Shown one piece after another: positions 61,832 through 64,000 of a stretch of 64,000 bases of DNA. Both the position numbers and the translations under genes were made by a program. The DNA lies in contig NZ_VLPL01000008.1 of the NCBI RefSeq assembly GCF_007558725.1, forward strand, positions 124,001 through 188,000, given 5' to 3'. This DNA is from Fluviicola chungangensis (GTDB lineage: Bacteria; Bacteroidota; Bacteroidia; Flavobacteriales_D; Crocinitomicaceae). Every line of letters begins with the position of its first letter. The stretch's first letter is position 1. The notes below the pieces were generated by a model. That model was not told where the DNA came from, did no database searches, and was given only the letters and a program-made list of their open reading frames with translations.

Positions 61832-62008
61832 ATGAAAACCAATCACGCGCTTATTCTAACGATTCTTGGACTGCTGGTGATCAGTACAGCACAAATAGTT
61901 GCTCATTACATCCAACTTCCTGATTTTATTTTTGGTGCCATCACGGGTGTTGGTATCGGTTTAATGATTCTTGCAGTGATTAAACTAAAAAAGACTATTT
62001 CAATGTAG
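61832..62008 (+). CDS. 58-aa two-helix membrane protein
   Basis: A clean ATG-to-TAG frame (MKTNHALILTILGLLVISTA onward) with two hydrophobic helices at about residues 6-23 and 32-51. The protein follows the copper genes but has no metal ligands. The gene is too short to be sure of; composition and helix layout favour it. Confidence 0.55.
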   Translation: MKTNHALILTILGLLVISTAQIVAHYIQLPDFIFGAITGVGIGLMILAVIKLKKTISM

Positions 62009-62031
62009 GTATGCCTGAGGGTAAACTGCAA

Positions 62032-62103
62032 CTAATGAAATGAGAATCGCAATCGGGAGGGACTCAAGCCCGCCACCTCCAATAAGAAAAGAAGTGATGT
62101 TTT
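62032..62103 (-). pseudogene. Isolated gene 3'-end tail (GIY-YIG-associated?)
   Basis: Minus strand reads TSLLFLLEVAGLSPSRLRFS and two further residues before TAG at 62032. I know this peptide as a C-terminal end of GIY-YIG nuclease family proteins in Bacteroidota, probably read through a tRNA-like 3' sequence. No nuclease domain precedes it here, so it is a remnant. The tail does not match the VTSSGETSNFL repeats. A small hairpin GGGGC/GCCCC lies near 62160. Confidence 0.45.
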
Positions 62104-62188
62104 AATACTACCTCAGATCTCGTTGGTCTCAGAACTTCTGTTCTTTAGGAGAACAAGAGGGGCAGAGCCCCAATCGCTTCAACAATAC

Positions 62189-63058
62189 TTATTTCCCAAA
62201 CACATAAGAAACCCCTATCGAGAAATTCGTCATTTTGTTCTCTGCCAGGAAATCACTGGTCTTTGTTGGAGGCTGGTAAACCAGTTGGCCATTTTGATCA
62301 TAGTAATAGTAGTCACCATTAAATTTGTTGGAGTCAAAAACCACTTCACCGTCTTTTTTATATTGAATATCACGAATGCGTGTCAGTAAGGTATTCGGGA
62401 TAATTTGGACGCTGAATGCCAGTTGCAGGCCAAAAGTGGCACCTTTCTGTGTGGACCAGGTTAAGTTGGCCCCGATCATTCCGTTGAGAAAGACATTTTG
62501 GAAAGGCCCGTTCGAGTAAAGTTGGGTAGTTTCATATCCTAAGCTGTAATTGATGTTGTTTAAACTGTCCGTATATATTCCTGTACCGTACTCAGGATTG
62601 ATGATCAGCACTTTGGCATCCACACCGATCTTCGGAAAAAGAGTAAAGCGGTTCTTCAGTTCAATGCGGTGAACATAATGCAGCGGAATGTGAACGAATC
62701 CTGCATTAGAGCGCGAGTCATTCAGGTTCATTTCGGTTGGATCAGAGAGAGGCGGGAGGGTAAAGCGGAATGAGTTATCGGTCATCATCAGTTCAAGCCC
62801 GATCCCGAATTCCACCCCGAAGTTTTTGATGAAATTCATTTGTGTATAACTGAAGGTCACCCCGATATTTCGCCGCACGTCATCATATGTGTTCGGATTT
62901 TGAAGAAGGTTCGTTTGGTACAAACTGCTGGACTGAGGTTTAGCATAGCTGCTGTAAGTAATGCCGATTGCTTTGTACTCGTTTCGCTTAACAGGTTTTT
63001 CCTGGGCATTTGCCGATGCAGTGAACAGGGCAAAAAATGTGATCACACAATATTTCAT
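62189..63058 (-). CDS. Outer-membrane beta-barrel protein
   Basis: A 289-aa protein with signal peptide (MKYCVITFFALFTASANAQ) and alternating strands (GIGLELMMTDNSFRF, VHIPLHYVHRIELKNRF, TFGLQLAFSVQII) ending FSIGVSYVFGK, a typical C-terminal barrel strand. It belongs to the porin/OmpW-like barrel class broadly; the exact family is unknown. It is divergent from the TPR gene. Confidence 0.75.
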   Translation of the reverse strand: MKYCVITFFALFTASANAQEKPVKRNEYKAIGITYSSYAKPQSSSLYQTNLLQNPNTYDDVRRNIGVTFSYTQMNFIKNFGVEFGIGLELMMTDNSFRFTLPPLSDPTEMNLNDSRSNAGFVHIPLHYVHRIELKNRFTLFPKIGVDAKVLIINPEYGTGIYTDSLNNINYSLGYETTQLYSNGPFQNVFLNGMIGANLTWSTQKGATFGLQLAFSVQIIPNTLLTRIRDIQYKKDGEVVFDSNKFNGDYYYYDQNGQLVYQPPTKTSDFLAENKMTNFSIGVSYVFGK

Positions 63059-63160
63059 AGGGTTATTTTTTTTTCAAAATTAGACTGAATATTCGCTTGT
63101 TACCGGGGGTGTACCCCATTTGTACTCCTATTTGTGCCAAATCTTTCCTAATTTTAGTCC

Positions 63161-64000
63161 ATGCGGCGACTTTACATTTTGTTTTTGGTTCAATGGGTGT
63201 TTATCGGAAACCTCCTTGGGCAAAATTCCTTCCAACAACAACATGAGAAATTCATCCGTTTGCACACAGACTCAGAGCCGGAAATACTCCTTTCAATCAT
63301 CCGGGCAGAGGAGCAGATCATCCGGAAAAAGGGAAAGAATGCGACTCGGAGAGATCGGGCGGAATTGACTTTGGATCGCGGTATCTATTACTACCTGATC
63401 GATGAGTACGAAAAATGCATCCCGGCTTTTGAACAGGCGGCTAAATTTCAGACACTGCAATCCGCCCAGGATAACATCATCCTGTATACTTACCTGGGAG
63501 TTAGCTACCGCGACGGACGGCAGGATTATGAGAAAGCCCATCGGCATTTCGACAAAGCCATTGAGCTGGCAGAAAAGAAAAACGACGATGAATTGCTTGC
63601 AAGTGCGGTTCTGAAAAAAGCATCCAATTATTATAACCAGGACCAAATTGCACAGGGGATTCGTTTACTGGAATCATTCATGCGCAAGAAAGAAGGGGAA
63701 ATGACCGTCAACTGGAAAATATCCTTTCACGGGTTCCTGGCCCAAGGGTATAACAAACTGGGAAATTATCCGAGAAGCTACGCAAATTTCACCGCCGCGA
63801 TCGAACAGGCAGAGAAAACGAACAACCGGGAACTAATTTCCGACCAGTACCACAATTTCATTCTTTATTACCTGACCAACCAGCGTTATAAAGAGGCAAG
63901 GGACCAGTCTTTTAAAGTGATTAAACTGCTGAAAGGCAAGCCCGGATTGGAACCGAAATTGTATGATTCCTATGCTATTTTAGGACAGATTTATTCGTCA
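63161..64000 (+). CDS. TPR protein with signal peptide, partial
   Basis: The frame is open to the window end, so 280 residues are seen. A signal peptide (MRRLYILFLVQWVFIGNLLG) is followed by TPR-like helices (AELTLDRGIYYYLIDEYEKC, TYLGVSYRDGRQDYEKAHRH, HGFLAQGYNKLGNYPRSYAN). Such N-terminal TPR arrays commonly precede a histidine kinase or a LuxR-type domain, as in the kinase at 35154; that part lies beyond the window. Confidence 0.75.
   Translation, partial: MRRLYILFLVQWVFIGNLLGQNSFQQQHEKFIRLHTDSEPEILLSIIRAEEQIIRKKGKNATRRDRAELTLDRGIYYYLIDEYEKCIPAFEQAAKFQTLQSAQDNIILYTYLGVSYRDGRQDYEKAHRHFDKAIELAEKKNDDELLASAVLKKASNYYNQDQIAQGIRLLESFMRKKEGEMTVNWKISFHGFLAQGYNKLGNYPRSYANFTAAIEQAEKTNNRELISDQYHNFILYYLTNQRYKEARDQSFKVIKLLKGKPGLEPKLYDSYAILGQIYSS

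Noticed and set aside
62030-62110. tRNA 3' half suggested by the GGGCTTGAGTCCC stem
   Set aside because: No acceptor or anticodon arm could be built around it; better explained as the gene-tail remnant.

Overview
The window reads as a chromosome segment of a Bacteroidota bacterium, most likely order Flavobacteriales (a Fluviicola-like genus is my guess). The evidence is two secreted proteins with type IX secretion tails (PNPSDGSF, PNPTSGML), promoters of the Bacteroidota type (TTG-N20-TAnnTTTG), moderately AT-rich DNA, weak Shine-Dalgarno signals, and families typical of the phylum. No tRNA, rRNA, CRISPR array or integrase was seen.

Region 1 (1 to about 17.7 kb) is a mobile element that looks like a tailless, membrane-containing phage or provirus whose left end lies outside the window. 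A tight leftward operon (1-6789, mostly ATGA overlaps) encodes a candidate jelly-roll major capsid protein, at least ten small proteins with membrane segments, a GH108-type muramidase with a tail anchor, an HExxH metalloprotease and an SH3-like protein. A rightward operon (10249-14835) ends with a FtsK/HerA-type packaging ATPase. Between and after these lie two HEPN-like proteins, a PLD-like nuclease, an XRE repressor with a palindromic operator, an iteron-like 507-bp gap, and a family of near-perfect palindromes sharing the core CTGCCCAC.

Region 2 (18.0-26.8 kb) is a ribosomal peptide natural-product cluster of the grasp-with-spasm type. It has two paralogous precursor peptides, an ATP-grasp ester/amide ligase, an unknown coupled 63-aa protein, a SPASM-only protein, and a dedicated C39-peptidase ABC exporter with HlyD and TolC partners. 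An esterase with an unusual conserved leader hairpin precedes it.

Region 3 (26.8-48.5 kb) holds two modular T9SS-secreted proteins, an R2K-like ATP-grasp protein, a TonB-receptor-like barrel and a TPR histidine kinase/NarL regulator pair. Directly downstream is a three-gene operon: a ComEC-like metallo-beta-lactamase, a 1357-aa beta-rich protein, and a LamG/coiled-coil protein. Triple TACGTR repeats sit upstream of a matching promoter both before this operon and before the second T9SS gene, suggesting a small regulon. Dispersed repeats that read as gene 3'-end tails joined to hairpins fill the intergenic gaps.

Region 4 (48.8-64 kb) is housekeeping-like: an AHSA1-type protein under a twin palindromic operator, SulP, NhaA and DUF389 membrane proteins, then a copper-handling cluster. 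That cluster has a four-helix Cys-rich protein, a HYC_CC_PP protein, an HMA-DUF3347 lipoprotein, an AraC regulator with a CxxC sensor domain, a CopA ATPase, a CopZ-like chaperone and a multicopper oxidase fused to a barrel. An outer-membrane barrel protein and the start of a TPR protein close the window.
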